DNA of 64,000 nucleotides from contig DJRT01000025.1 in NCBI GenBank assembly GCA_002437905.1, forward strand, positions 17,716 to 81,715, given 5' to 3'. Numbering within the stretch: the stretch's first letter is position 1; every line of letters begins with the position of its first letter. This document shows, in pieces, positions 23,248 through 30,935 of the stretch. Made by a program: the position numbers and the translations under genes. The notes under the pieces are model-generated. The model ran no database searches, was not told where the DNA came from, and saw only the letters and a program-made list of their open reading frames with translations. The stretch is from Ruminococcaceae bacterium UBA6353 (GTDB lineage Bacteria; Bacillota; Clostridia; Oscillospirales; Acutalibacteraceae).

Positions 23248-23440
23248 GGTAGCCGGCTTCCTCCACCGCGTGACACAGCGCAGCATCCTCCACCGGTGCG
23301 GACAGGGTCACCGTGGCCGTCCCGCTTTCGTGGCTGGTCTCCGCGCTCTGCACACCCGGCAGCGCCTCCAGCGCCTGCTTCACATGCGCCTCACAATGGG
23401 CACACATCATGCCCTCCACCGTCAGGGTTTTCGTCTGCAT
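23234..23440 (-). CDS. Possible separately translated copper chaperone (CopZ-like) inside copA
   Basis: In the copA frame, the ATG at 23440 is preceded by AAAGGAG at 23456-23450 with a 9-base gap, a better site than that of copA itself. From it a complete 68-residue HMA protein would be made, beginning MQTKTLTVEGMMCAHCEAHV. The upstream stretch is a charged, low-complexity linker (GEPPAGEAKIKTEKETTT). This fits either a fused domain with an accidental site or a dual product: full-length pump plus free chaperone. Confidence 0.45.
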   Translation of the reverse strand: MQTKTLTVEGMMCAHCEAHVKQALEALPGVQSAETSHESGTATVTLSAPVEDAALCHAVEEAGYRAHT

Positions 23441-25738
23441 CGTCGTCGTCTCCTTTTCGGTTTTTATTTTTGCTTCTCCGGCGGGTGGTTCCCCCGCCGG
23501 GTGCTTATCAAAGCGAAACAGGTTCAGCCGCAGCGCATTGGTCACCACACACACACTGGACAGGCTCATCGCTGCCGCCGCAAACATGGGATCCAGCTGC
23601 CAGCCAAACGCACCGGCCGCCAGCGGGATACCGATCACATTGTAAATAAAGGCCCAAAAGAGGTTCTCACGGATATTGCGCAGGGTAGCACGGCTCAGCC
23701 GGATAGCTGCCGGCACATCCCGCAGGGTGCTGTGCATCAGCACCACATCCGCCGCGTCGATCGCCACATCCGTACCGGCGCCGATGGCAATACCGGTATC
23801 GGCACGGGTCAGCGCCGGGGCATCGTTGATGCCATCGCCCACCATGGCGGTGGCACCCTGCTGCTGCAGGCGGCGGATAACCGCCTCCTTGCCGTCCGGC
23901 AGCACCCCGGCAATCACCTCATCCACACCCACCTGCCGGCCGATGGCCGCGGCGGTGCGCTCGTTATCGCCGGTCAGCATGACCACCCGCAGGCCCATGC
24001 CCTGCAGCTCCTTGATGGCGGCCGCGCTATCCGGTTTGACCGTATCCGCCACGGCGATAATGCCCAGCAGGGCGCCCCCCCGGCGGAAATACAGCGGTGT
24101 TTTGCCCTCCCCGGCCAGGCGGTCGGCTGCCTCGGCCAGCTCCGGCGGCACAGCGCCGCTCTGCTCGATAAACGCCCGGTTGCCGCCCAGCAGCTGCTGG
24201 CCGTCCAGCTCAGCCGTCAGGCCGCTGCCCGGAAGAATGCGGAAATCTGTCACCTCGTCCAGCGCCACCCCCTGCTCACGGGCATAGCGGCAAACGGCAC
24301 CGGCCAGCGGGTGCTCACTTTTCGCCTCCAGCGCATAGGCGGCCGGCAGCAGCACCTGCTCCATACCCGGCGCCGGCACCAGATCGGTCACCTGCGGCTC
24401 ACCACGGGTGATGGTGCCGGTCTTATCCAGCGCCACCAGCCGGGTACGGCCGGCGTGCTCCAGCGCCGCCGCCGTCTTGAACAGCACGCCATGGCGCGCG
24501 CCCACGCCGCTGCCCACCATGATGGCCACCGGCGTTGCCAGCCCCAGCGCGCAGGGGCAGCTGATCACCAGCACCGCAATGGCGTGCCCCAGTGCCGTGC
24601 CGGCCGGCACACCCAGCAGCAGCCACACCACCAGCGTGACAGCGGCAATGCCCAGCACCACCGGCACAAACACGCCGGAAACCTTATCCGCCAGCTTGGC
24701 GATCGGCGCCTTGGTGGCTGCCGCATCCTCCACCATGCGGATGATCTGCGACAGCGCCGTATCCTCCCCCACGCGCACCGCGCGGCAGCGCACAAAGCCG
24801 GACTGGTTGATGGTGGCGGCGGAAACGCCATCGCCGACGCCCTTATCCACCGGCACACTTTCACCCGTCAGGGCGGATTCGTTGAAGGCACTCTCACCCT
24901 CCTCGATCACGCCATCCACCGGCACCGTCTCGCCCGGCCGCACAACGAACACATCGCCGACCTTTACCCGGTCGGCCGGGACGGTCTTCTCTTCTCCGTT
25001 CACCAGCAGGGTGGCGGTGCGGGGCGCCAGCTCCATCAGCCCGCGCAGGGCATCGGTGGTGCGCCCCTTGGAGCGCGCCTCCAGCAGCTTGCCCACCGTG
25101 ATGAGCGTCAGGATCATAGCTGCCGATTCAAAGTACAGTCCGTGCAGACGGTGCATCGCCATCATCGTCTCCCCGGCCAGCACATCGGCCGAGAGGAGGA
25201 ACAGCTGCACCGTGCTGTAAGCAAACGCCGTGCCGGAGCCAAGCGACACCAGCGCGTCCATATTCGGCGAACCGCGGAACAGGCTGGTGAAACCGCTGAC
25301 GAAAAAGCGCTGGTTGACCACCATCACCGCCCCGGTGAACAGAAGCTGCAGCAGGCCGATGGCCATGGGGTCACGCGCCAGCACCGCCGGCAGCGGCCAT
25401 TCCCACATGCTGTGCCCCATGGAAAGATACATCAGCGGCAGCAGCAGCGCCAGTGATACGATCAGCCGCACCCGCAGCCGCGGTGTAGTACGGTCCTTCA
25501 GGGCGTCCGCAGCGGATGCGGACGGCGTATTCTTCTCCGCATCCCGCAAAGAGGCGCCGTAGCCGGCCTTTTCCACGGCCGCGATCACGCTGGCACTGTC
25601 GGCCGTGCCCTCCACGCCCATAGACCCGGTCAGCAGATTGACCGAGCAGGCGGTGACACCCGCCACACCGGACACCGCCTTTTCCACCCGGGCGCTGCAG
25701 GCGGCACAGGTCATGCCGGTTACACGATATTGCTCCAT
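23234..25738 (-). CDS. copA: Copper-translocating P1B-type ATPase with N- and C-terminal metal-binding domains
   Basis: An 834-residue heavy-metal ATPase. The N-terminal HMA domain has GMTCAAC (Cys11, Cys14). Then come eight expected membrane helices with the ion-binding CPC in VISCPCALGLATP (about 392), the phosphorylation site DKTGTITRGE (about 438), the SEHPLA motif, and MVGDGINDAPAL. CPC with a GMTCAAC domain is the CopA type that exports Cu(I). After the last helices a second HMA domain (767-834) with GMMCAHC is fused. Just before it lies a ribosome site and ATG, so a free chaperone may also be made. GGGGGTAGAG precedes the start. No CopY or CsoR gene is adjacent; control may act through the inverted repeat at 25899-25918. 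Confidence 0.93.
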   Translation of the reverse strand: MEQYRVTGMTCAACSARVEKAVSGVAGVTACSVNLLTGSMGVEGTADSASVIAAVEKAGYGASLRDAEKNTPSASAADALKDRTTPRLRVRLIVSLALLLPLMYLSMGHSMWEWPLPAVLARDPMAIGLLQLLFTGAVMVVNQRFFVSGFTSLFRGSPNMDALVSLGSGTAFAYSTVQLFLLSADVLAGETMMAMHRLHGLYFESAAMILTLITVGKLLEARSKGRTTDALRGLMELAPRTATLLVNGEEKTVPADRVKVGDVFVVRPGETVPVDGVIEEGESAFNESALTGESVPVDKGVGDGVSAATINQSGFVRCRAVRVGEDTALSQIIRMVEDAAATKAPIAKLADKVSGVFVPVVLGIAAVTLVVWLLLGVPAGTALGHAIAVLVISCPCALGLATPVAIMVGSGVGARHGVLFKTAAALEHAGRTRLVALDKTGTITRGEPQVTDLVPAPGMEQVLLPAAYALEAKSEHPLAGAVCRYAREQGVALDEVTDFRILPGSGLTAELDGQQLLGGNRAFIEQSGAVPPELAEAADRLAGEGKTPLYFRRGGALLGIIAVADTVKPDSAAAIKELQGMGLRVVMLTGDNERTAAAIGRQVGVDEVIAGVLPDGKEAVIRRLQQQGATAMVGDGINDAPALTRADTGIAIGAGTDVAIDAADVVLMHSTLRDVPAAIRLSRATLRNIRENLFWAFIYNVIGIPLAAGAFGWQLDPMFAAAAMSLSSVCVVTNALRLNLFRFDKHPAGEPPAGEAKIKTEKETTTMQTKTLTVEGMMCAHCEAHVKQALEALPGVQSAETSHESGTATVTLSAPVEDAALCHAVEEAGYRAHT

Positions 25739-25848
25739 TGCACTCTACCCCCATTGGCAATAACTTGGCTCCGGCCCCGCCCGCCGCAACCGCTGCGGAA
25801 CAGAACCCCCATGCACGCCAAAGCGGCGGTACACGGTTTCCGCCTACC

Positions 25849-25877
25849 ATGATAGCACGCGGAAAATCGCTTTGCAA
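25849..25877 (-). promoter_or_regulatory. Promoter of copA
   Basis: On the minus strand TTGCAA (25877-25872), 17 bases, TATCAT (25854-25849). Confidence 0.6.
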
Positions 25878-25898
25878 GGTTGTTCAAAAAAGTTTTAC

Positions 25899-25918
25899 AA
25901 GTCAGCCGGCGCTGACTT
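25899..25918. promoter_or_regulatory. Inverted repeat between the divergent copA and yhcH promoters
   Basis: AAGTCAGC and GCTGACTT surround CGGC. It lies upstream of both predicted promoters and does not match the CopY TACAnnTGTA box. A metal-regulator or sugar-regulator site are both possible. Confidence 0.45.
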
Positions 25919-25960
25919 ATCCGCTGAAATTCCCCACGGTCTATTGTGCCAAAATTCTTC

Positions 25961-25989
25961 TTGATTTATCCAAAAAATATCAGTATAAT
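25961..25989 (+). promoter_or_regulatory. Promoter of the yhcH-mntR unit
   Basis: TTGATT (25961-25966), 17 bases, TATAAT (25984-25989), about 48 bases ahead of the start codon. Confidence 0.75.
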
Positions 25990-26037
25990 AGATATATTCA
26001 GAAGCAATACCATCGGTACAGAAAGGGGCTGACTACG

Positions 26038-26499
26038 ATGATCCTGGATCAGATTGCCAATGCCGCCCAGTATTCCCGTCTCGGTCCGGCCTGGAAGGTG
26101 GCACTGAGCGCCATGGAGACCGCCGGTGATGAGGTATTTGCCGCCGGCAAGCAGATGCTGGACAAGGGCGTGCGCCTGATCCCCTCCGCCTATGAGACCA
26201 AAGCGCCCTGCGGCATCCTGATGGAGGCACACCGGGTATACGCAGATGTGATGTTCCTGCTGGAGGGCGAGGAAATGATCTATTACAAGCCCACCGCCGC
26301 GCTCAGCGGGATCGCCGTGCCCTACGATGCAGAAAAGGACATCCTGCGCGCGCCGCTGGATGATGATGTGATGCCCGTGCTGCTCAAGCCCGGCTTCTTT
26401 GTGGTATTCATGCCGCAGGACGCCCACCGCCCCGGCTGCCATCCCATCACCGGCAAAAACACCGTGCGCAAGATCGTGCTGAAGGTACCGCTGGAATAA
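26038..26499 (+). CDS. YhcH/YjgK/YiaL family protein
   Basis: A 153-residue cupin-like protein of the DUF386 family. Diagnostic features are YADVMFLLEGEEMIYY in the middle, FFVVFMPQDAHRPGCHP with its metal-binding His residues near the end, and KIVLKVPLE closing the protein. Family members bind a metal and are linked to sialic acid and other sugar catabolism, probably as anomer or epimer converting proteins. The start has GAAAGGGG upstream. The next gene, a DtxR-type regulator, begins 37 bases after the stop and is likely co-transcribed, though the functional link is unclear. Confidence 0.85.
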   Translation: MILDQIANAAQYSRLGPAWKVALSAMETAGDEVFAAGKQMLDKGVRLIPSAYETKAPCGILMEAHRVYADVMFLLEGEEMIYYKPTAALSGIAVPYDAEKDILRAPLDDDVMPVLLKPGFFVVFMPQDAHRPGCHPITGKNTVRKIVLKVPLE

Positions 26500-26536
26500 A
26501 CCGTCGGCCGCGCCGACCATAAGGAGAGACTACGCT

Positions 26537-26914
26537 ATGCACTTGCAGGAATCCGGGGAGATGTATCTGGAAACCATCCTGATCCTCACCCAAAAAAGCC
26601 CCTATGTCCGCGCCATTGATGTGGGGGAGTATATGGGCTATTCCAAGCCCAGTGTCAGCCGCGCCCTAGGGCTGCTGAAAAGCGGCGGCTTTGTTACCGT
26701 GGACGCGGACGGCGCCCTGGCGCTGACCGATGCCGGCCGCGCCGTGGCCGAAAAGATCTATGAGCGGCACACGCTGCTTTCCAGCTGGCTTGTCCAGCTT
26801 GGCGTGGATGAAACCACCGCCGCCGAGGATGCCTGCAAAATGGAGCACACCATCAGCGACGCCTCCTTTGAAGCGATCAAACGGCATGTGCACCTGACCC
26901 AGACACAAAAATAA
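26537..26914 (+). CDS. DtxR/MntR-family metal-dependent repressor
   Basis: A 125-residue protein with an N-terminal winged helix (YLETILILTQKSPYVRAIDVGEYMGYSKPSVSRALGLL) and a dimerisation/metal helix region (YERHTLLSSWLV...AAEDACKMEHTIS) whose His, Glu and Cys/His positions match MntR/IdeR ligands. It lacks the C-terminal SH3-like domain, so it is of the short MntR form. It should sense Mn2+ or Fe2+. GGAGAG precedes the ATG. Its closest neighbours are YhcH and, on the other side of the gap, the copper ATPase. Confidence 0.88.
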   Translation: MHLQESGEMYLETILILTQKSPYVRAIDVGEYMGYSKPSVSRALGLLKSGGFVTVDADGALALTDAGRAVAEKIYERHTLLSSWLVQLGVDETTAAEDACKMEHTISDASFEAIKRHVHLTQTQK

Positions 26915-26919
26915 GAAAA

Positions 26920-26956
26920 AAAAGAACGCGGAGCCTGCTGACTCCGCGTTCTGTGT
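26920..26956 (+). terminator. Terminator after the DtxR-type gene
   Basis: GAACGCGGAG pairs with CTCCGCGTTC; TGTGTTTT follows. An A-run before the stem makes it usable for the converging ThuA gene too. Confidence 0.85.
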
Positions 26957-26991
26957 TTTATCCTGTGTGATTTTCCGGCAGGGGCTGCGCC

Positions 26992-27717
26992 TTATGCCCA
27001 GTGCGGCTCCGGCTTCTTCACATTCGGGCAGTCCAGCTGCGGCACCCGGCTCTCCGGGGCAGCCCAACGCACCGCATTGACCAGCAGACGCTGCACCGTG
27101 GGATAGGTGTAGGTGGGATAGGTCTCATGACCCGGCTGGAAATAGAAGATCTTGCCGCGGCCGCGACGCCAGCAGCAGCCGCTGCGGAATACCTCGCCGC
27201 CCTCATACCGGCCGATCAGCACCAGCTTATCCGGCTCCGGGATATCAAAGGGCTCACCATAGGCCTCTTCGTGCGGCAGGTTGAAATAGCGGTCAATGCC
27301 CTGCACGATGGGGTGATCGGGCGCAACCACCCACACCTGCTCCATATCGCCATCCTCACGCCAGGTCAGGTTGCAGGTGGTGCCCATCAGCAGGCGGAAA
27401 GGCTTGGAATGATGGCCGGAATGCAACACGATCAGCCCCATGCCCTTCAGCACGGACTGCTGCACCCGCACAGCCACCTCATCCGGCACATCGCCGTGCG
27501 CCATGTGCCCCCACCAGAACAGCACATCCGTCTCGTCCAGCACGCTCTGCGGCAGGCCGCAGTCCGGCTCGTCCAGGGTGGCCGTGCGCACGGTGAAATC
27601 CTCCTCTTTGCCAAGGAAAGCCTTTAGGGCACCGTGGATGCCCTCCGGGTACACGGCCCGGACAGCCTCATCGCTCTTTTCGTGGCGGAACTCGTTCCAT
27701 ACAGTTACACGAATCAT
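26992..27717 (-). CDS. ThuA-domain protein
   Basis: A 241-residue protein of the ThuA family, with a class I glutamine-amidotransferase-like fold. It starts MIRVTVWNEFRHEK, continues with DVLFWWGHMAHGDV, GLIVLHSGHHSKPF in the position of the nucleophile elbow, and GKIFYFQPGHETYPTY near the end. The family was named from trehalose utilisation loci and is common in sugar clusters, but its reaction is unknown. AAAGGAGAGAATACG precedes the start. It forms a single-gene unit divergent from the ECF sigma gene. Confidence 0.85.
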   Translation of the reverse strand: MIRVTVWNEFRHEKSDEAVRAVYPEGIHGALKAFLGKEEDFTVRTATLDEPDCGLPQSVLDETDVLFWWGHMAHGDVPDEVAVRVQQSVLKGMGLIVLHSGHHSKPFRLLMGTTCNLTWREDGDMEQVWVVAPDHPIVQGIDRYFNLPHEEAYGEPFDIPEPDKLVLIGRYEGGEVFRSGCCWRRGRGKIFYFQPGHETYPTYTYPTVQRLLVNAVRWAAPESRVPQLDCPNVKKPEPHWA

Positions 27718-27938
27718 CGTATTCTCTCCTTTTCCGCAGCCGCTTTTAAGATAAAAGCCCGCTGCCTTTGGGGCTACTGTAGCATGATTTTCCGGGGCTG
27801 TCAACGCTTTCGGCCAAAGTGCCAAAAATACTTTCCGCATATCGAAAAAAAGTTTAAGGAAAACCCGCCATTACCAGCGTATAAAGGATAGAGGGGGCAG
27901 CGCCGCCCCCCTACCCTCTGCAGAAAAGGAGGCGTCGA

Positions 27939-28490
27939 ATGGATAACGGTGCCAGTAGCTACCGCCGTTTCCTCGACGGGGATGAAGCGGCGTTCGTCCC
28001 TATTATGGAAACCTACCGGGACGGTCTGATCTTTTTCATCGACCGCTATGTGCACGATCACCACGCAGCCGAGGACATCTCCATGGACTGCTTTGTGGAG
28101 CTGTTGGTGCACCGCCACCGGTACAATTTTCAGGTATCACTGAAAACCTATCTGTATATGCTCGGCCGCAGCCGCGCGCTGAGCTACCTGCGCCGGCGAC
28201 GGCCGCAGCCGGCCGGACAGCCGGAGGAATGGGAGGCGCTGCCGGACGGCCGCCCCACGCCGGAGGAAACGGTGCTGGCCGATGAACGCCGCCGGCAGAT
28301 CAACGCCGCCATTGCCGCGCTGCCCACAGAGATGCAGACAGCGGTGCACCTGGTATATTTCGAACAGATGAGCTACCGTGAGGCCGCCAAGGTGATGAAA
28401 AAGAGCGAAAAACAGGTGGACAACCTGCTCTACCGCGCGAAGGCCTCCCTGCGCTCCACACTGGAAAAGGAGGACAGACGGTGGCAATGA
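27939..28490 (+). CDS. ECF-type RNA polymerase sigma factor
   Basis: A 183-residue sigma-70 family protein. Region 2 lies at about 8-85 (FVPIMETYRDGLIFFIDRYVHDHHAAEDISMDCFVELL) and region 4 at about 115-170 with helix-turn-helix MSYREAAKVMKKSEKQVDNLLYRAKASL. No other sigma domains are present. AAAAGGAGG precedes the ATG. It overlaps the start of a one-helix membrane protein, and a serpin and a small membrane protein follow on the same strand. Such a layout is the standard one for an ECF sigma factor, its membrane partner and target genes. Confidence 0.92.
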   Translation: MDNGASSYRRFLDGDEAAFVPIMETYRDGLIFFIDRYVHDHHAAEDISMDCFVELLVHRHRYNFQVSLKTYLYMLGRSRALSYLRRRRPQPAGQPEEWEALPDGRPTPEETVLADERRRQINAAIAALPTEMQTAVHLVYFEQMSYREAAKVMKKSEKQVDNLLYRAKASLRSTLEKEDRRWQ

Positions 28491-29161
28491 GATCAAGCGA
28501 TGACTACTGCGCCGCGGTGTTTGCCCGCCGCGACGCCTACCTTGCCCGCCAAAAACGCCGGCGGCGACTGCTCGGCGCAGCTGCCCCGGCGCTGTGCGCC
28601 GCCGTGCTGTGCGCCATACTGCTGCCCGGCCGGCTGGGTAAAGAAGCCGAAATGCCCGATGGCTACGCCAACACCACCGGGGACATACCGGAATGCAGCC
28701 GCATTGACGGAGCGGACGGTGCGCCGAACGGCAGTAAGCACTCCCCCTCCAATGGCGGCGCGCTGCCGGCACAGGCCGTCTGGGTGACCGGCGGAGAGAC
28801 CGCCTCTCTGTTTACCGCCCGGCAGATCAACACCGGCGACCCGACGCCCATGCTCCGGCTGGAGACGGCACAGGATGCGGCCGCACTGCGCCGTGCCCTG
28901 CCGGCCACCCCCGCGGCACTGTGGGAGGCCGACTGGCAGCAGCAGACACTGCTGCTGCTCTATTGGCAGCCGGCCGGCGACGGAGCCGACCCCACCGGGG
29001 ATACCGTGGCCATATCCGCCGAGGTTGCCGGCGATACCCTATCGGTCACACTGCCGGCCGGCAGCCAAAACCGCACCGGCGGCTGTCTGATCGCCATTGC
29101 CCTGCCGAAAGCCACCGCACAGGCAGTGACCCACTGCACGGTGACAGCGGTCCCATACTGA
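28481..29161 (+). CDS. Membrane protein, probable sigma-factor partner
   Basis: A 226-residue protein with a short cytoplasmic N-terminus (MAMRSSDDYCAAVFARRDAYLARQKRRRR), one membrane helix (about 30-49) and an extracytoplasmic domain of about 170 residues. GTG at 28481 is chosen because AAGGAGG lies 7 bases upstream; it overlaps the sigma gene stop. No zinc-type anti-sigma motif (HxxxCxxC) is visible, so the anti-sigma role rests on position and topology alone. The outer domain has a strand-rich pattern (AVWVTGGETASLFTA, TLLLLYWQPAGD) without a recognised family. If it is the anti-sigma factor, its exposed domain would be the sensor. Confidence 0.6.
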   Translation: MAMRSSDDYCAAVFARRDAYLARQKRRRRLLGAAAPALCAAVLCAILLPGRLGKEAEMPDGYANTTGDIPECSRIDGADGAPNGSKHSPSNGGALPAQAVWVTGGETASLFTARQINTGDPTPMLRLETAQDAAALRRALPATPAALWEADWQQQTLLLLYWQPAGDGADPTGDTVAISAEVAGDTLSVTLPAGSQNRTGGCLIAIALPKATAQAVTHCTVTAVPY

Positions 29162-29189
29162 CAAAACCACCAAAAAGGAGATTCTACCG

Positions 29190-30485
29190 ATGAAAAAGCG
29201 CTTTATCCCCCACCGGCTGGCAGCGCTGCTGCTGGCCGCTGCCCTGCTGCTCAGCGGCTGCTCCGCGCAAACAGCCGGCCTGCTGCCGGCAAAAAGCACC
29301 AATCTGCTGACCGGCGTGACGGCACAGGCAGCCGACACGGCCGCCCCTGCGGCCTCCGATACCCGCTTTACCGAGGCTCAGGCCACCTTTGCCCTGGCGC
29401 TGTTTGCCAAGGCCTATGCGGCTGCGGACGGGCAGGATACGCTGCTCGCCCCCCTATCCATCAGCACCGCGCTGGCAATGACCGCCAACGGCGCCAGCGG
29501 CGAGACCAAAGCCCAGATGGAGCAGGTGCTGGGCGGCCTGCCCGTGGCAGAGCTGAACACCCACTACGCCCGGCTGAAAGAGGCGCTGGCCGGCGACACC
29601 GCCCTGCACCAGGCAAACGCCCTGTGGCTGCGGGACGAAAAGGATCGCCTGCACATCAACGACAGCTTCCTGCAGGCGCTGGCAAGCCACTACGACGCCG
29701 GTGCCTACAAGGCGCCCTTTACCGAACAGACCCGCAAGGAGATCAACACCTTTGTGCGCAAGCACACCAACGGCCAGATCGACCAGCTGATCGACAGCAT
29801 TGACGAGAACAGCCTGCTATATCTGGTCAATGCCCTGGACTTCGATGCGGAATGGGCGGAGCCATATGGTGAGCACGGTATCCAGAAAGCATACTTCTAC
29901 CCGCGCAACGGCAGCGCACACACCACACAGGTGCTGTGCGGAACGGAACACCAATATATCGAGGACGGCATGGCCACCGGCTTTATCAAGGACTATGCCG
30001 GCGGAAAATACGCCTTTGTTGCTCTGCTGCCGAATACCGATGTCACGCTGGCCGACTATGTGCAGCACCTGGCCGCCGACCCGGCAGCGCTGCTGGCCTG
30101 CATCCGCCGCCCGGAGGAGGCCACCGTCATCACCCAGATGCCGCTGTTCTCCTGCGATAGTCAGCTGGAGCTTTCGGGAATGCTGGCATCCATGGGAATG
30201 ACCGACGCTTTCACGGACAAAGCGGATTTCAGCGCCCTCGGCTACTCCGAGAACGGCACTATTACCATCAGCCGCGTGCTGCACCGCACCCACATCACCG
30301 TAGATGCCAACGGCACCAAAGCCGGTGCTGCCACCGCCGTGGAGCTGAAGGACGGCGCCGCCATGCCGGAAAATCCGCGCGAGGTGCTGCTCAACCGCCC
30401 GTTTGTCTACCTGATTGTGCAGCGGGCGACCGGCCTGCCGGTGTTCATCGGCACCGTGATGGATACCACCAGACCCGGCGGCTGA
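29190..30485 (+). CDS. Serpin-family protease inhibitor, lipoprotein
   Basis: A 431-residue serpin. The lipobox LLSGC gives a lipidated Cys at about 24. The core is well conserved: APLSISTALAMTANGASGETKAQM, NALWLRDE, LLYLVNALDFDAEW, KYAFVALLPN, and HRTHITVDANGTKAGAAT, the hinge of the reactive-centre loop. The loop then runs AVELKDGAAMPENPREVLLN before RPFVYLIVQ. Small hinge residues indicate an inhibitory serpin. Counting from either side places P1 within the GAAMP segment, a small or aliphatic residue that would suit elastase-like proteases. The lipid anchor would display it on the cell surface. It is the third gene in the ECF sigma operon (AAAAAGGAG upstream). Confidence 0.92.
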   Translation: MKKRFIPHRLAALLLAAALLLSGCSAQTAGLLPAKSTNLLTGVTAQAADTAAPAASDTRFTEAQATFALALFAKAYAAADGQDTLLAPLSISTALAMTANGASGETKAQMEQVLGGLPVAELNTHYARLKEALAGDTALHQANALWLRDEKDRLHINDSFLQALASHYDAGAYKAPFTEQTRKEINTFVRKHTNGQIDQLIDSIDENSLLYLVNALDFDAEWAEPYGEHGIQKAYFYPRNGSAHTTQVLCGTEHQYIEDGMATGFIKDYAGGKYAFVALLPNTDVTLADYVQHLAADPAALLACIRRPEEATVITQMPLFSCDSQLELSGMLASMGMTDAFTDKADFSALGYSENGTITISRVLHRTHITVDANGTKAGAATAVELKDGAAMPENPREVLLNRPFVYLIVQRATGLPVFIGTVMDTTRPGG

Positions 30486-30513
30486 CAGACCCCTTTTTAC
30501 GGGAGAATGGGAT

Positions 30514-30867
30514 ATGAAGAAGAAACGCCTCTACCTGGCCGCTGCCGGTGTGGCACTGCTGGCGCTGGCCGCCGGGTTCCTGCTGCACGGCAGGACCCTC
30601 AGTCTTGGCCGCTGTGTGGTGGCGGAGAGTGGAACGCTGCTGTGGATTGATGGCGACCAGCCGGTGGTCCTACATGGCGCAGACAGCACCGGCTACGCCA
30701 CCGGCGACCGGCTGCTGATCCTGCACGACAACGCCATCGAGGAAAGCTATCCGGCACAGACCCGCGCCTACGCCGTGTGGCGGGTGGGCAGCGGCAGCGC
30801 GGCGGATATCCCGCCGGCCGCGCTGGACGGCCTGCGGAGGCTCGGCTGGCTGAAACCGACAGAATAG
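30514..30867 (+). CDS. Small one-helix membrane protein, last gene of the serpin operon
   Basis: A 117-residue protein with a basic start (MKKKRLYL), one hydrophobic segment (AAAGVALLALAAGFLLHG) and an exposed domain of about 85 residues with a beta pattern (RCVVAESGTLLWIDGDQPVVLHG, RLLILHDNAIEE). No family recognised. GGAGAATGGGAT precedes the ATG, 28 bases after the serpin stop. It could be a signal-anchored accessory protein. Confidence 0.65.
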   Translation: MKKKRLYLAAAGVALLALAAGFLLHGRTLSLGRCVVAESGTLLWIDGDQPVVLHGADSTGYATGDRLLILHDNAIEESYPAQTRAYAVWRVGSGSAADIPPAALDGLRRLGWLKPTE

Positions 30868-30880
30868 AATAAAAAAAGCC

Positions 30881-30916
30881 AGGGCGGCTGTTCCGGAATT
30901 CCGGAACAGCCGCCCT
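30881..30916. terminator. Perfectly palindromic bidirectional terminator
   Basis: AGGGCGGCTGTTCCGG and its exact inverse flank AATT. Seven T follow on the minus strand for rhaA, and the serpin operon ends at the same hairpin. Confidence 0.88.
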
Positions 30917-30935
30917 TTGCAGTGTTTTATTGCTA

